This document shows, piece by piece, positions 27,622-35,265 of a stretch of DNA of 64,000 bases. The notes under the pieces were generated by a model. It did no database searches and was not told where the DNA came from. It saw only the letters and a program-made list of their open reading frames with translations. A program made the position numbers and the translations under genes. The stretch comes from Companilactobacillus heilongjiangensis (GTDB lineage: Bacteria; Bacillota; Bacilli; Lactobacillales; Lactobacillaceae), in contig NZ_CP012559.1 of NCBI RefSeq assembly GCF_000831645.3, positions 2,480,001-2,544,000 on the forward strand, written 5' to 3'. Each line of letters starts with the position of its first letter. The stretch's first letter is position 1.

Positions 27622-28330
27622 GAAGCGACTTCCTTAATTCGTTTATCTTAGGCATCTTAATAACTGCTAATAGTGCAATTGCAAAACCACTGACTGCCAA
27701 TACTATAGGGCCGGTACTTCCACCTTTTACGTGGAGAGTTTGAGTACCCAAGTTGGTGTTCTTCATGGTTATTTCTTGTGCAGTAGTACCTGTGATGCCA
27801 AGTTCTGATAGAGGTAACTTGAATTCAAGTTTCCCTGTATAGCCTTGTCCAACGCCTTTATCAACGTTAATTGGCACTTTTACCGCATATGCTTCGGCCT
27901 TGGTTGCCTCTTTGTTAACATTGCCAATATTGTCATGCTCATAAATATACAGGCCAACTTTCTTAGGCTTATTTACTTCCAAATCATATGGATTATTCAA
28001 AATACTGAGACTGAACTTTTTGTCTCCAACTGTTAATTCATATCCAGATGGTTGAATAGTTGCATAACCATATCCATGTTCTGGTGACATATCCAAGAAG
28101 AAATAAATGTTATCTTGATCTGCTAATAAAGATTCATGTTTAATATTGTAATTATCCCAGGGTTCTTTAATATCGGTAATCGGTTTGTCTTTCCAATCAT
28201 CAAAATTACCATCAATAGTAATATTGGGACTCCCCATTGAATTACTGTCAACAGCAGCTTGCACGTTTGTAGTGATGCTAAAAGATGCTAATCCTAAAAG
28301 AATTAACATTGCTAATATTATTTTTTTCAT
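27614..28330 (-). CDS. Firmicu-CTERM surface protein, XrtG substrate (copy 2)
   Basis: A 238-residue exported protein. A signal peptide of ~25 residues ends NVQA. The body begins ITIDGNFDDWKDKP and continues like a DOMON/CBM9-type beta-sandwich (SLLADQDNIYFFLDMS, GYELTVGDKKFSLSI). The C-terminus has GGSTGPIVLAVSGFAIALL, then a basic end, which is the Firmicu-CTERM sorting signal expected for XrtG. It overlaps xrtG by 8 bp, linking substrate and enzyme production. It is clearly a paralog of the 28461-29120 protein. Ligand unknown; a sugar is possible from the fold. Confidence 0.85.
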   Translation of the reverse strand: MKKIILAMLILLGLASFSITTNVQAAVDSNSMGSPNITIDGNFDDWKDKPITDIKEPWDNYNIKHESLLADQDNIYFFLDMSPEHGYGYATIQPSGYELTVGDKKFSLSILNNPYDLEVNKPKKVGLYIYEHDNIGNVNKEATKAEAYAVKVPINVDKGVGQGYTGKLEFKLPLSELGITGTTAQEITMKNTNLGTQTLHVKGGSTGPIVLAVSGFAIALLAVIKMPKINELRKSLHE

Positions 28331-28460
28331 GCAATCCCCTCTCTTCGAGGATTATTATATCATCATATTATTAATGTTTAATGTATATTCATTTCTTATT
28401 AAAATAAATAAGACATAATATTAACAATGTCCAAAAATAACAATAAATTATAATTATTTT

Positions 28461-29120
28461 TTATTTATTTGTCATCTTTTTCAGCTTAGGAACGGTAAAG
28501 AAACTGAGCAATGCAATCCCCAAACCGATACTTGCTAACATAATTGGTCCGGTGCTGGCTCCTTTAGCTTCAACAACTTTATTCCCTAAGAGTGGATTCT
28601 TCATCGAAATATCGTGTAAATCTATTGATGTCGCATGTAGGTCAGCCGCTGGAATCTTGCACTCCATTGAAGCGTACAGATTACCGTCTTTGGCAAATGT
28701 ATGGACGATTGCTGGAGAATGAATCATATTGTAATCACCCTTAGTCGTATCCTGCAACATTACTTTTCGATTAGCATTCTCCGGTAAATTACCGGCATTT
28801 TTGATATAGATAACGTGCGTTTTTCCGCCAACAGTTAACTCGTAATCGTTGACTTGCATTGGATAATTAGCTTTCCCAGTCTTAGACATCGTTACATAGT
28901 AGTAAATATTGTCGCCATCTGTTAAAAGTGAAGCTTCCTTTACTGGATCAGTATCCCAAGGATTTTTAAAATCAACCTTTGGTTTATCTTTCCAGTCGTC
29001 AAAATTACCATCGATTGTGATGCCAAATTTATTCGTATCAGCGGCCTTAACAACTGTAGTCATCCCCGTACCAACAATTCCTAAAGCAACGAACAAGGCA
29101 AAAATTATCTTACGCATCAT
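28461..29120 (-). CDS. Firmicu-CTERM surface protein, XrtG substrate (copy 1)
   Basis: A 219-residue exported protein. A signal peptide ends near TTVVKAADT. The domain starts ITIDGNFDDWKDKPKVDF, with SLLTDGDNIYYYVTMS and NDYELTVGGKTHVIY, like its downstream paralog. The tail reads GASTGPIMLASIGLGIALL plus a basic end, a Firmicu-CTERM signal. It is the first gene of the XrtG cluster; a 130 bp gap separates it from the next gene, so it may be expressed separately or in excess. It has no cysteines in the mature part. Confidence 0.85.
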   Translation of the reverse strand: MMRKIIFALFVALGIVGTGMTTVVKAADTNKFGITIDGNFDDWKDKPKVDFKNPWDTDPVKEASLLTDGDNIYYYVTMSKTGKANYPMQVNDYELTVGGKTHVIYIKNAGNLPENANRKVMLQDTTKGDYNMIHSPAIVHTFAKDGNLYASMECKIPAADLHATSIDLHDISMKNPLLGNKVVEAKGASTGPIMLASIGLGIALLSFFTVPKLKKMTNK

Positions 29121-29269
29121 ATCCCCCTTTGAATTTACTAAAATTCATCTATACCGATTATAACTGGTAACGAGGTTATTATTAAGATATTTATATAGGA
29201 AATAACAAATATTTGTATTAAAAAACAAATGGTTTAGAAATAATCAAATCATTCAATTTGATTTCTAAA

Positions 29270-29552
29270 TAAATAGTCCTCGTATCCTGAAATGCTGGAT
29301 TACTGGGACTGTTGGGTGTTTTTTTCATATGACGGTGGATTTAAAATGAGGGCAGATGCAATTTCAATGACTAAATAAATAGCCCTAGTAATCTGAGGTA
29401 CTGGATTACTGGGGCTATTGGGTGCTCTTTTTTATATAGGCAGTGGCTCTTAAACGAGTTCCGACAGGGCAACTCCTTCCGCTTTTCGTGGCTAAATAAA
29501 TAGCCCTAGTAATCTGAAGTACTGGATTACTGGGCTATTGGTTGTTATTTTT
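29270..29552. repeat. Three tandem hairpin repeats (family C)
   Basis: Three related units begin CTAAATAAATAG at about 29265, 29371 and 29492. Each has a stem such as AATAGCCCTAGTAATC / GATTACTGGGGCTATT and a T-run 8 or so bases later on the plus strand. Units two and three are followed by the right half of a family B repeat, so a ~120 bp composite was duplicated. Reading on the reverse strand, they lie behind the FNR-like gene and its B5 repeat and may end its transcript. Between them and 29120 only the promoter region of the XrtG cluster is expected. Confidence 0.7.
29432..29490 (-). repeat. Family B fragment (right half only)
   Basis: Carries the reverse complement of the family B right arm (GCCACTGCCTATATAA end, GACAGGGCAACTCC, then CCGCTTTTC) but no left arm. 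It is a truncated copy within the tandem repeat block. Confidence 0.7.
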
Positions 29553-29702
29553 TATATAGGCAGTGGCTCTTAAACGGGCTACACAAGGGCAACTCCTTCC
29601 GCTTTTCATAACAATATGAATCACACGCTAAGTTCATGCGTGTAATCCATATTGTTACGAAAATGCTCGGGAGCTGAACGCCCTTGTTTCGCCCTCTCTC
29701 TA
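29552..29702 (-). repeat. Family B 3'-UTR repeat, copy B5
   Basis: On the reverse strand it begins TAGAGAG, whose TAG is the stop codon of the FNR-like gene. The outer arms ACAAGGGC/GCCCTTGT and AGCTCC/GGAGTT pair, as does the inner hairpin AACAATATGGATTACACGC / GCGTGTGATTCATATTGTT. The arm sequences differ from other copies but match each other. Confidence 0.82.
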
Positions 29703-30386
29703 ATCAATCATCATCAACCGATCTTCGTCTAAGATTTTGAATTTATTATTCGTGATTTTTTCAATCATTCCTTGTTTTGCCAAGGATGTTAATTTCCGAC
29801 TGATTGTTTCAGGGGTCGTGCCTAAATATGTTGCGATATCTTTCTTTTTAAGTGGAAGGGTGAATACTGCATCGTCTAAGCCTGCGCTTGTTTCCAAAAG
29901 ATAATTAGCTAATCGGCTTTCAACGCTGGCTGTCGTGACTTCGGTTGTCTGTTGCTCCAACTGTCCTACTCGACGTCCTAACGCATTGACCATATTGACT
30001 GCTAATTCTGGTGTTTGTTGCATCAACTTTTGGAAATCGCTACGTTTAATCTGGCAGACGGCAGTGTCCATTAAAGCTTGGGCAAAACTGTTGTGATCGG
30101 AATTTGTAAACAAGGCTGCTTCGCCATCGAAGTCACCTGTCTGTAAAATCCGGAGCATCTGCTCTTTGCCATTGGCAGACATTTGGAAAACTTTTGCCTG
30201 ACCGTGGGCCACAATGATTAGTGCATCAGCTTCATCGCCTGCGGAAAATAGATATTCGCCGCTCTTGTAGTGATGGTGAGTCACCAACGTTGCAATAGTT
30301 TCTTTATCGGATTTTGATAAATTTTGAAAGATTGAAACTAATTCAACACAATCCTCTGCGGTGTGGTCATGCGCCAATTTTGCCAT
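29700..30386 (-). CDS. Crp/Fnr-family regulator, FNR-like (FLP type)
   Basis: A 228-residue regulator. Residues ~20-135 form a cyclic-nucleotide-type sensor barrel; ~150-225 a winged helix whose recognition helix TTPETISRKLTSL has the Glu193, Ser196 and Arg197 that in FNR read TTGAT half-sites. There are no FNR-type iron-sulfur cysteines. Two cysteines (Cys13 and Cys111) are placed like the redox pair of Lactobacillus casei FLP, so a thiol-disulfide switch is likely. Two perfect FNR boxes (31348-31361, 33285-33298) lie ahead of its own operon and the ATPase gene, implying autoregulation. The TAG stop is part of repeat B5. Confidence 0.88.
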   Translation of the reverse strand: MAKLAHDHTAEDCVELVSIFQNLSKSDKETIATLVTHHHYKSGEYLFSAGDEADALIIVAHGQAKVFQMSANGKEQMLRILQTGDFDGEAALFTNSDHNSFAQALMDTAVCQIKRSDFQKLMQQTPELAVNMVNALGRRVGQLEQQTTEVTTASVESRLANYLLETSAGLDDAVFTLPLKKKDIATYLGTTPETISRKLTSLAKQGMIEKITNNKFKILDEDRLMMID

Positions 30387-30399
30387 TAATTATCGCTCC

Positions 30400-30954
30400 T
30401 TAATCGAAATCTTCGTCATCTTCCTCTTCAAAGCCTTCACGGGCACTCTTGCCTAACAAAGCTTGATAGATTCTGATTTGATGATTATTGAATCCTAGTA
30501 ATTGTACTAAAACTTGTGCCATGAATGGACGATCTTCATTTTCAGCCAACTTGATAGCACGTGTAACAAACATATTGTCAGTACTGAAATCATTTACAAC
30601 TGTTTGAATCATTTCTTCGGCGCTCAAGTATTTGTTCTTACCATCTTCGTCAATCATTGCGTAGTCGGAATATTCTTTCATAGTTGAAGGAGGAAGTTCA
30701 CCCTCATCTAATAATTCATCGGCTATCTTATCATACCAAGCGTTATTCTCGTCAATTGTTTGATTCAAAACTGCTTTGTAATTCTCGGCGTTAGCGCCTT
30801 TAATAAACCATTTTATTTGGTGCAATTTAATATTTAATAGGAAATGATTGGAAACAATATGTCCAGTCATTGCTCCAGCAGTAGGTTTGTGGTGATCTGC
30901 ATCAGCTTGTTTTTGTTCAGCCTCAAATTTTTCATCAATTGTTAATTCAGTCAT
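30400..30954 (-). CDS. Dps/ferritin-like protein
   Basis: A 184-residue four-helix ferritin-like protein. NIKLHQIKWFIKGANAENY matches the LHQxHWYxRG block of Dps and ENNAWYDKIADELLDEGELPPSTMKEY the dimer-interface ferroxidase region. One ferroxidase-type His appears replaced by Lys (HQIKW), so iron oxidation may be weakened. Dps proteins store iron or protect DNA against peroxide. The C-terminus is strongly acidic (GFEEEDDEDFD). Its ATG overlaps the stop of the CxxC protein gene (TAATG) and the regulator gene follows after 13 bp, so three genes form one coupled operon. Confidence 0.8.
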   Translation of the reverse strand: MTELTIDEKFEAEQKQADADHHKPTAGAMTGHIVSNHFLLNIKLHQIKWFIKGANAENYKAVLNQTIDENNAWYDKIADELLDEGELPPSTMKEYSDYAMIDEDGKNKYLSAEEMIQTVVNDFSTDNMFVTRAIKLAENEDRPFMAQVLVQLLGFNNHQIRIYQALLGKSAREGFEEEDDEDFD

Positions 30955-31184
30955 TATGCAAGCTCCTTAACTTTTACTTTTAATACTTCATATCCTAAAT
31001 CTGTGATTACTTGAGCCAAATTATCGGCTGAATTCTTATTTTCATCAAAATCTGCTCTAACTTTACCGGCATTGAAGAGAACCTTGACGTTTGAAACGCC
31101 ATTTTGATTTTCAACGGCCTTTTGAATTTTTGTCATACATGATGGGCATGTTAATTCACCTAATTGTAAAATTGCTTTTGCCAT
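30954..31184 (-). CDS. HMA-domain metal-binding protein (CopZ-like)
   Basis: A 76-residue cytosolic heavy-metal-associated domain with the metal-binding Cys pair in ELTCPSCMTKIQKAV and the usual ferredoxin-like pattern (VSNVKVLFNAGKVRADFD, then ADNLAQVITDLGYEV). I chose the ATG at 31184 because GGAGGAATC lies just upstream; the frame extends to 31229. It probably hands metal to, or regulates, the P1B ATPase encoded upstream, which lacks its own HMA domain. An FNR-box promoter precedes it. Confidence 0.86.
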   Translation of the reverse strand: MAKAILQLGELTCPSCMTKIQKAVENQNGVSNVKVLFNAGKVRADFDENKNSADNLAQVITDLGYEVLKVKVKELA

Positions 31185-31235
31185 AATTGATTCCTCCATA
31201 TTTCTTAATTCTTCGCGGTGAAATTTCAATTACCC

Positions 31236-31272
31236 ACGAGCTGTAAATGTTCCAAAAATGAAGCACTTACAG
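31236..31272 (-). terminator. Hairpin in the leader between ATPase and HMA genes
   Basis: CGAGCTGTAA and TTACAGCTCG form a 10-bp stem around a ~16-nt loop. No T-run follows, so it may be a partial terminator, processing site or mRNA stabiliser rather than a full stop. Confidence 0.4.
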
Positions 31273-31319
31273 CTCGCAAGTAATCCGAAAATCACTTGCT
31301 CAACTAACTTACAAATACT

Positions 31320-31361
31320 ATCTTAACTAGTTTGCTGTCTTGAGAACTTGATTTGAATCAA
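31320..31361 (-). promoter_or_regulatory. FNR-box promoter of the HMA-Dps-regulator operon
   Basis: Reverse strand TTGATTCAAATCAA (31361-31348) is a perfect FNR box. Exactly 22 nt later is TAAGAT (31325-31320) as -10, the spacing of class II FNR-activated promoters (box centred at -41.5). The box lies inside the last codons of the ATPase gene. Confidence 0.8.
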
Positions 31362-33225
31362 GTTTTACAGGTTTATTTTTAATTAATCTCATTGCGTTAA
31401 AGATTACGACTAAAATACTGATTTCGTGGACAAACATTCCGCTACCCATATGGATAACACCAACGATCAAGCCTAATAGTAGTAAAGCAACGGTACCAAC
31501 GGCGATAAAGATATTTTCTTTCGTGTTAGCAACGGTCTTCTTAGCCAAAACATAAGCGTGTGCTAAAGCATCGAAACTTGATTTAACCAGGATAATATCA
31601 GCTGTTTCAATTGCAACATCAGTTCCGGTTCCCATTCCAATTCCGATATCAGCTGTAGCAAGCGATGGACTATCATTGATACCATCACCAACGAAAGCTA
31701 CGGTACTGCCTTGTTCTTGGAACTTTTTAACAAAGGTTACTTTATCTTCAGGAAGTAATTCAGCGTGAACTTCATCAATTGGCAATCTGTCAGCGACACG
31801 TTGTGCAGCCACTTTATTATCACCAGTCAACATCACGATACGTTTCAAACCAGCATCTTTCAAAGCTTGGAGTCCTTCACGGGCATCTGGTCTGAGTTGA
31901 TCATTAACACCGACAACTAATTTTAATTCTTGACCGACAGCCATCAAAACGACTGAGTCACCATCATTCATACGACTATTGATAGCTTCTTTTTGTTCAG
32001 CGGAAATTTTAACATCGTTGGCTTTCATCAAACGTTCATTACCAACTAAAATCTTGAAATCATCTTTTTGACCAACTAGTCCTTGGCCTTTAACAGTATC
32101 TAATTCAGGTAATTCTGGTGTTTCAGTAATTGATTGATCAGCAGCGTATTTAACAACTGCTTGGCCTAGTGGGTGATCTGAAGTTTTTTCCACAGCGGCT
32201 AGTAAAGCAAGGTTCTCAGTCTTGTCACCAAAGTTATCCACATCTGTAACGCTCATCTTACCAGTAGTTAAAGTACCAGTTTTATCAAGCACCAAAGTAT
32301 CCACATGTGAAAAACTATTTACGGCATTTCCACCTTTCATCAAAATACCATTTTTGGCACCATTACCAATTCCAGCAACGTTTGAAACGGGAGCACCGAT
32401 AACCAAAGCACCAGGGCATCCCAGAACTAGAACGGTGATAGCTAATGGGAAGTCACGAGTGATTGCCCAAACTAAAATTCCGATGATTAAAACAGCAGGT
32501 GTGTAATATGTCGCAAATTTATCAATAAAACGTGCAGCTGGTGATTGACTATCTTGAGCTTCTTCAACAAGTTCGATAATCTTACCAAAAGTTGTATCTT
32601 CACCAACAGAAGTTGTTTCAACAGTAATTGTTCCGTTATCTGTTAAAGATCCAGCGAAAACTTTGTCACCGATACCCTTTTTAACAGGAGTTGATTCGCC
32701 AGTGATTGAAGCTTCATTCATATATCCAGTTCCGTCAATAATTTTTCCATCGACAGGAATTTGACCACCTGGTTTAACTAAAACATGGTCACCTTCATCC
32801 AAATCGTCAACGTCGACAGTTTCAGTCTTACCATCTTCGTCAACCAATTCGGCGGTTGTTGGAGCCATCTTTGTCAAGCTCTTAACTGAAGAACGAGTCT
32901 TTTCCAAAGTCTTCTGTTCCAAATAGTTACCAAAGAGAAATAGGAAAGTAACAACAGCAGATTCCTCATATTCTCCAATGATAAAGGCCCCGATAACAGC
33001 GATTGTTACCAAAAGTTCAATACTGATAACTTTATTTTGCAATGCGCTAAAGGCATGTAGGGCTACCGGAATAGCTCCGAGGATACTGGCAACGATCATG
33101 AAGACCGTAGCGGCAGTTCCCATTTTCAATACGAAATCTGAAAGTAAACTTAATGCAATCAAGATTGCGATTGCAGCAGTTATTTTATTTTGATGTTTTG
33201 TAATCCATATATTTAATTTTGTCAT
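31327..33225 (-). CDS. P1B-type heavy-metal ATPase with CPG motif
   Basis: A 632-residue metal-translocating P-type ATPase with six to eight membrane helices and no N-terminal metal-binding domain. The actuator motif is TGES (176-179), the phosphorylated Asp314 is in DKTGTLT, and MLTGDN and VGDGINDSPSLA form the hinge. The metal-site motif in helix 6 is Cys270-Pro-Gly rather than the common CPC, CPH or SPC, so the metal is uncertain. The divided HMA protein, Dps-like protein and FNR-like regulator suggest iron, copper or cadmium handling linked to redox state. Good ribosome-binding site (GAGGTAG) and an FNR-box promoter precede it. Confidence 0.9.
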   Translation of the reverse strand: MTKLNIWITKHQNKITAAIAILIALSLLSDFVLKMGTAATVFMIVASILGAIPVALHAFSALQNKVISIELLVTIAVIGAFIIGEYEESAVVTFLFLFGNYLEQKTLEKTRSSVKSLTKMAPTTAELVDEDGKTETVDVDDLDEGDHVLVKPGGQIPVDGKIIDGTGYMNEASITGESTPVKKGIGDKVFAGSLTDNGTITVETTSVGEDTTFGKIIELVEEAQDSQSPAARFIDKFATYYTPAVLIIGILVWAITRDFPLAITVLVLGCPGALVIGAPVSNVAGIGNGAKNGILMKGGNAVNSFSHVDTLVLDKTGTLTTGKMSVTDVDNFGDKTENLALLAAVEKTSDHPLGQAVVKYAADQSITETPELPELDTVKGQGLVGQKDDFKILVGNERLMKANDVKISAEQKEAINSRMNDGDSVVLMAVGQELKLVVGVNDQLRPDAREGLQALKDAGLKRIVMLTGDNKVAAQRVADRLPIDEVHAELLPEDKVTFVKKFQEQGSTVAFVGDGINDSPSLATADIGIGMGTGTDVAIETADIILVKSSFDALAHAYVLAKKTVANTKENIFIAVGTVALLLLGLIVGVIHMGSGMFVHEISILVVIFNAMRLIKNKPVKLDSNQVLKTAN

Positions 33226-33256
33226 CTTTTCTACCTCTCTCTTACTTACAAGACAT

Positions 33257-33298
33257 ATTCTAACGGGTAAGCTGGTTTAAAAACTTGATTCTAATCAA
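33257..33298 (-). promoter_or_regulatory. FNR-box promoter of the P1B ATPase gene
   Basis: Reverse strand TTGATTAGAATCAA (33298-33285) is a perfect FNR box, followed after exactly 22 nt by TAGAAT (33262-33257). The geometry equals that of the second FNR promoter at 31320-31361. Confidence 0.8.
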
Positions 33299-33331
33299 GT
33301 TTGCTCAAGAAATGGAATTTGTTTATATATT

Positions 33332-33516
33332 GCCGCCTCCGGTTGTCAGTAATATAGTCCGCTGTGGGGACCGGTCCGAGCCAGAATACGGTCTCGAACC
33401 TCGACTTGAAGCCTTGCCATGGTTCGGCAAGTCTCCAAGTTCGTCCCGTGGTGTAATGGCTGAAGCCATTACACCACCTCCACTGCTGGACTATATTACT
33501 GACAACCTCCGGCTAG
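33332..33516 (+). repeat. Family A cloverleaf repeat, copy A2
   Basis: Outer arms TTGTCAGTAATATAGTCC and GGACTATATTACTGACAA are perfectly complementary and are flanked by CTCCGG on both ends. Inside: helix 1 GGTCCGAG/CTCGAACC, helix 2 ACTTGAAGCCTTGCC with GGCAAGTCTCCAAGT (two mismatches), helix 3 GGTGTAATGGCT/AGCCATTACACC (perfect). It fills most of the gap ahead of the ATPase promoter. Confidence 0.88.
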
Positions 33517-33573
33517 GTTTTTTCGTTTTTGATAGAATAATGAATAACCTTTAACCCAAATTAATTGGACGTA

Positions 33574-33637
33574 AAAATCCCTTCATTATTAATAAGAAGA
33601 ATTTTGAAATTTCTTCCTATTGATAATGAAGGGATTA
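33574..33637 (-). terminator. Terminator of the ThrE pair
   Basis: AAATCCCTTCATTAT pairs with ATAATGAAGGGATT over a long inner stem, 20 bp after the stop at 33658, with a T-rich tail on the reverse strand. Confidence 0.75.
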
Positions 33638-33657
33638 TTTAGTTTATATTCGCATAA

Positions 33658-34125
33658 TTACTTCTTACCGTTTTCTCGTTTAGTTAAATACCGTTTTACT
33701 GGCGGATAGAGCTTGTTTGCTATTACCTCGGCGATTATAAACCCAATCGCCAACGACATCCCTACTGTTAAGGCTTTGACAAATCCATATGCGGCTTGGC
33801 TGTCATTACCCAATGTAAAATTACGCATACTATCGTAAAGAATTGCTCCGGGAACTAACGAAACTAAACAAGGTACGTAGAAAATATTGACTGGAGCTTT
33901 TACAAGGATTGCACATAAATTTCCTAATATTCCAATTACCACTGCACCCATTAAATTGGGCATGATCAATCCGTGATTATACCAGCCGACCACAATGTAC
34001 ACGATCCAGGCGATTGCTCCGACTAGTCCTGCTGGAATCAACGTTCTTCTGGGGTTATTAGTGATAATTCCGAATCCGACACTTGATAGGAAACCAAAAA
34101 TGAATCCATAAATAATTTCTGACAT
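33658..34125 (-). CDS. Threonine/serine exporter, small subunit (ThrE C-terminal half, DUF3815 type)
   Basis: A 155-residue membrane protein with about five helices (GFLSSVGFGIITNNPRRTLIPAGLVGAIAWIVYI-type pattern). It equals the C-terminal half of Corynebacterium ThrE. PCLVSLVPGAILYDSMRNFTLGN resembles the G-x-P-G-x-x-x motif of the partner. It begins 2 bp after the larger subunit gene, so the two halves are coupled and probably assemble into one carrier that exports threonine, serine or similar small molecules. Confidence 0.85.
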   Translation of the reverse strand: MSEIIYGFIFGFLSSVGFGIITNNPRRTLIPAGLVGAIAWIVYIVVGWYNHGLIMPNLMGAVVIGILGNLCAILVKAPVNIFYVPCLVSLVPGAILYDSMRNFTLGNDSQAAYGFVKALTVGMSLAIGFIIAEVIANKLYPPVKRYLTKRENGKK

Positions 34126-34127
34126 GA

Positions 34128-34892
34128 TTAGCCTCCCATCACTGTTCTGATCACGATTTGTCCGATTATAACGCCGCTTCCGATGGAGATTCCGGACATG
34201 ATGGCATCGGTTGCTCTAACTAATCCGGAAATAGTATTTCGTTCGATGATTTCTCGCAAAGAGTTTGTCATTGGAACTCCCGGAACTAGCGGCATCAACG
34301 CACTGATAATGATGTAATTTGCATCGTGAGCTATGCCGTAAATCCCCAAGACATGTGCCAACATACTAATTGCTAGACTGCCAACGGCCACTGGTATATA
34401 GGGAATCTTCGTATGGCGAGCGACATATTGTGAGGCAATATAACCAATAATTCCCACGAAAAAGGCTATTCCTAAATCGCCCCAAGTGGCTTTAAACAGC
34501 AACATTGGTGGCATGGAAACTAATCCCGCACCGAAACATTTTGTCAGCCAAGAAAAATCACGTTTCTCATTATCGACTCGAGCAACTCCGTCTTGTAACT
34601 GTTCATAAGTAATTTTATGACTGGTAAATTCTCTTGATAAAGTATTGATGTCATCCACTTTTTGCAAATTAAAATCGCCCACACGGACTTTAAAAATTCT
34701 GGTAGCAGCGCTTTTTTCTGAGCTAACAAAAATACCAGTCATTGTCGCGTGACAAACAACCGGTAAATCTGCAGCTCTTCCTACATATTCGACTGTATTT
34801 TCAACCCGAGCCGTTTCTGCACCATTCTCTAGTAGAATCGTTCCCACTTGACCACAAAGAGTGACAATATCTCTTTCGCTGATAGCCCCCAT
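34128..34892 (-). CDS. Threonine/serine exporter, large subunit (ThrE N-terminal half, DUF1212 type)
   Basis: A 254-residue protein: a cytoplasmic N-terminal domain of ~115 residues (ETARVENTVEYVGRAADLP, then VRVGDFNLQKVDDINTLSREF) and five membrane helices from ~125. ALMPLVPGVPMTNSLREIIERN is the typical pore motif. I placed the start at the ATG at 34892 behind GGAGGGAACC; that ribosome-binding site would otherwise be coding. Works with the small subunit encoded immediately downstream. Confidence 0.86.
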   Translation of the reverse strand: MGAISERDIVTLCGQVGTILLENGAETARVENTVEYVGRAADLPVVCHATMTGIFVSSEKSAATRIFKVRVGDFNLQKVDDINTLSREFTSHKITYEQLQDGVARVDNEKRDFSWLTKCFGAGLVSMPPMLLFKATWGDLGIAFFVGIIGYIASQYVARHTKIPYIPVAVGSLAISMLAHVLGIYGIAHDANYIIISALMPLVPGVPMTNSLREIIERNTISGLVRATDAIMSGISIGSGVIIGQIVIRTVMGG

Positions 34893-34973
34893 AATGGTTC
34901 CCTCCAAATGGTAGATATTTTTATTATTAGAATATTATTAACACAAACGGGGTGGAATGTAAAAGCTCAGTTG

Positions 34974-35155
34974 GCCGTCTCCAGAGATGAACATATTAAC
35001 CTGCTATGCGGACCGGGCCGAGCCACAGTGCGGTCTCGTCCCTCGATTTTGAGCTTCGCAAAGTACGCGAATCTCAAAACTCGCCCGGTGGTGTAATGGC
35101 TAAAGCCATAACGCCACACCCACAGCTGGTTAATATGTTCATCTCTTCCGACTAA
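34974..35155 (+). repeat. Family A cloverleaf repeat, copy A3
   Basis: Outer arms AGAGATGAACATATTAACC and GGTTAATATGTTCATCTCT pair perfectly; beyond them lie GCCGTCTCC (left) and TCCGACTAA (right). Helix 1 GGGCCGAG with CTCGTCCC, helix 2 CTTCGC/GCGAAT, and helix 3 built on GGTGTAATGGCT with AGCCATAACGCC. It occupies half of the gap between the ThrE genes and the LPxTG gene. Confidence 0.86.
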
Positions 35156-35220
35156 TTTATCTTATATTTTCCGTGAATAATTGAATAAATATTCCTGTTG
35201 AATCAAACTCTTAGCACATA

Positions 35221-35260
35221 AAAAAGAAGGCATCTCCTTATTACGGATAATGTCTTCTTA
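35221..35260 (-). terminator. Terminator of the LPxTG protein gene
   Basis: AAGAAGGCAT pairs with ATGTCTTCTT; on the reverse strand the stem is followed by a run of Ts. It lies just behind the stop at 35266. Confidence 0.75.
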
Positions 35261-35265
35261 CAAAT

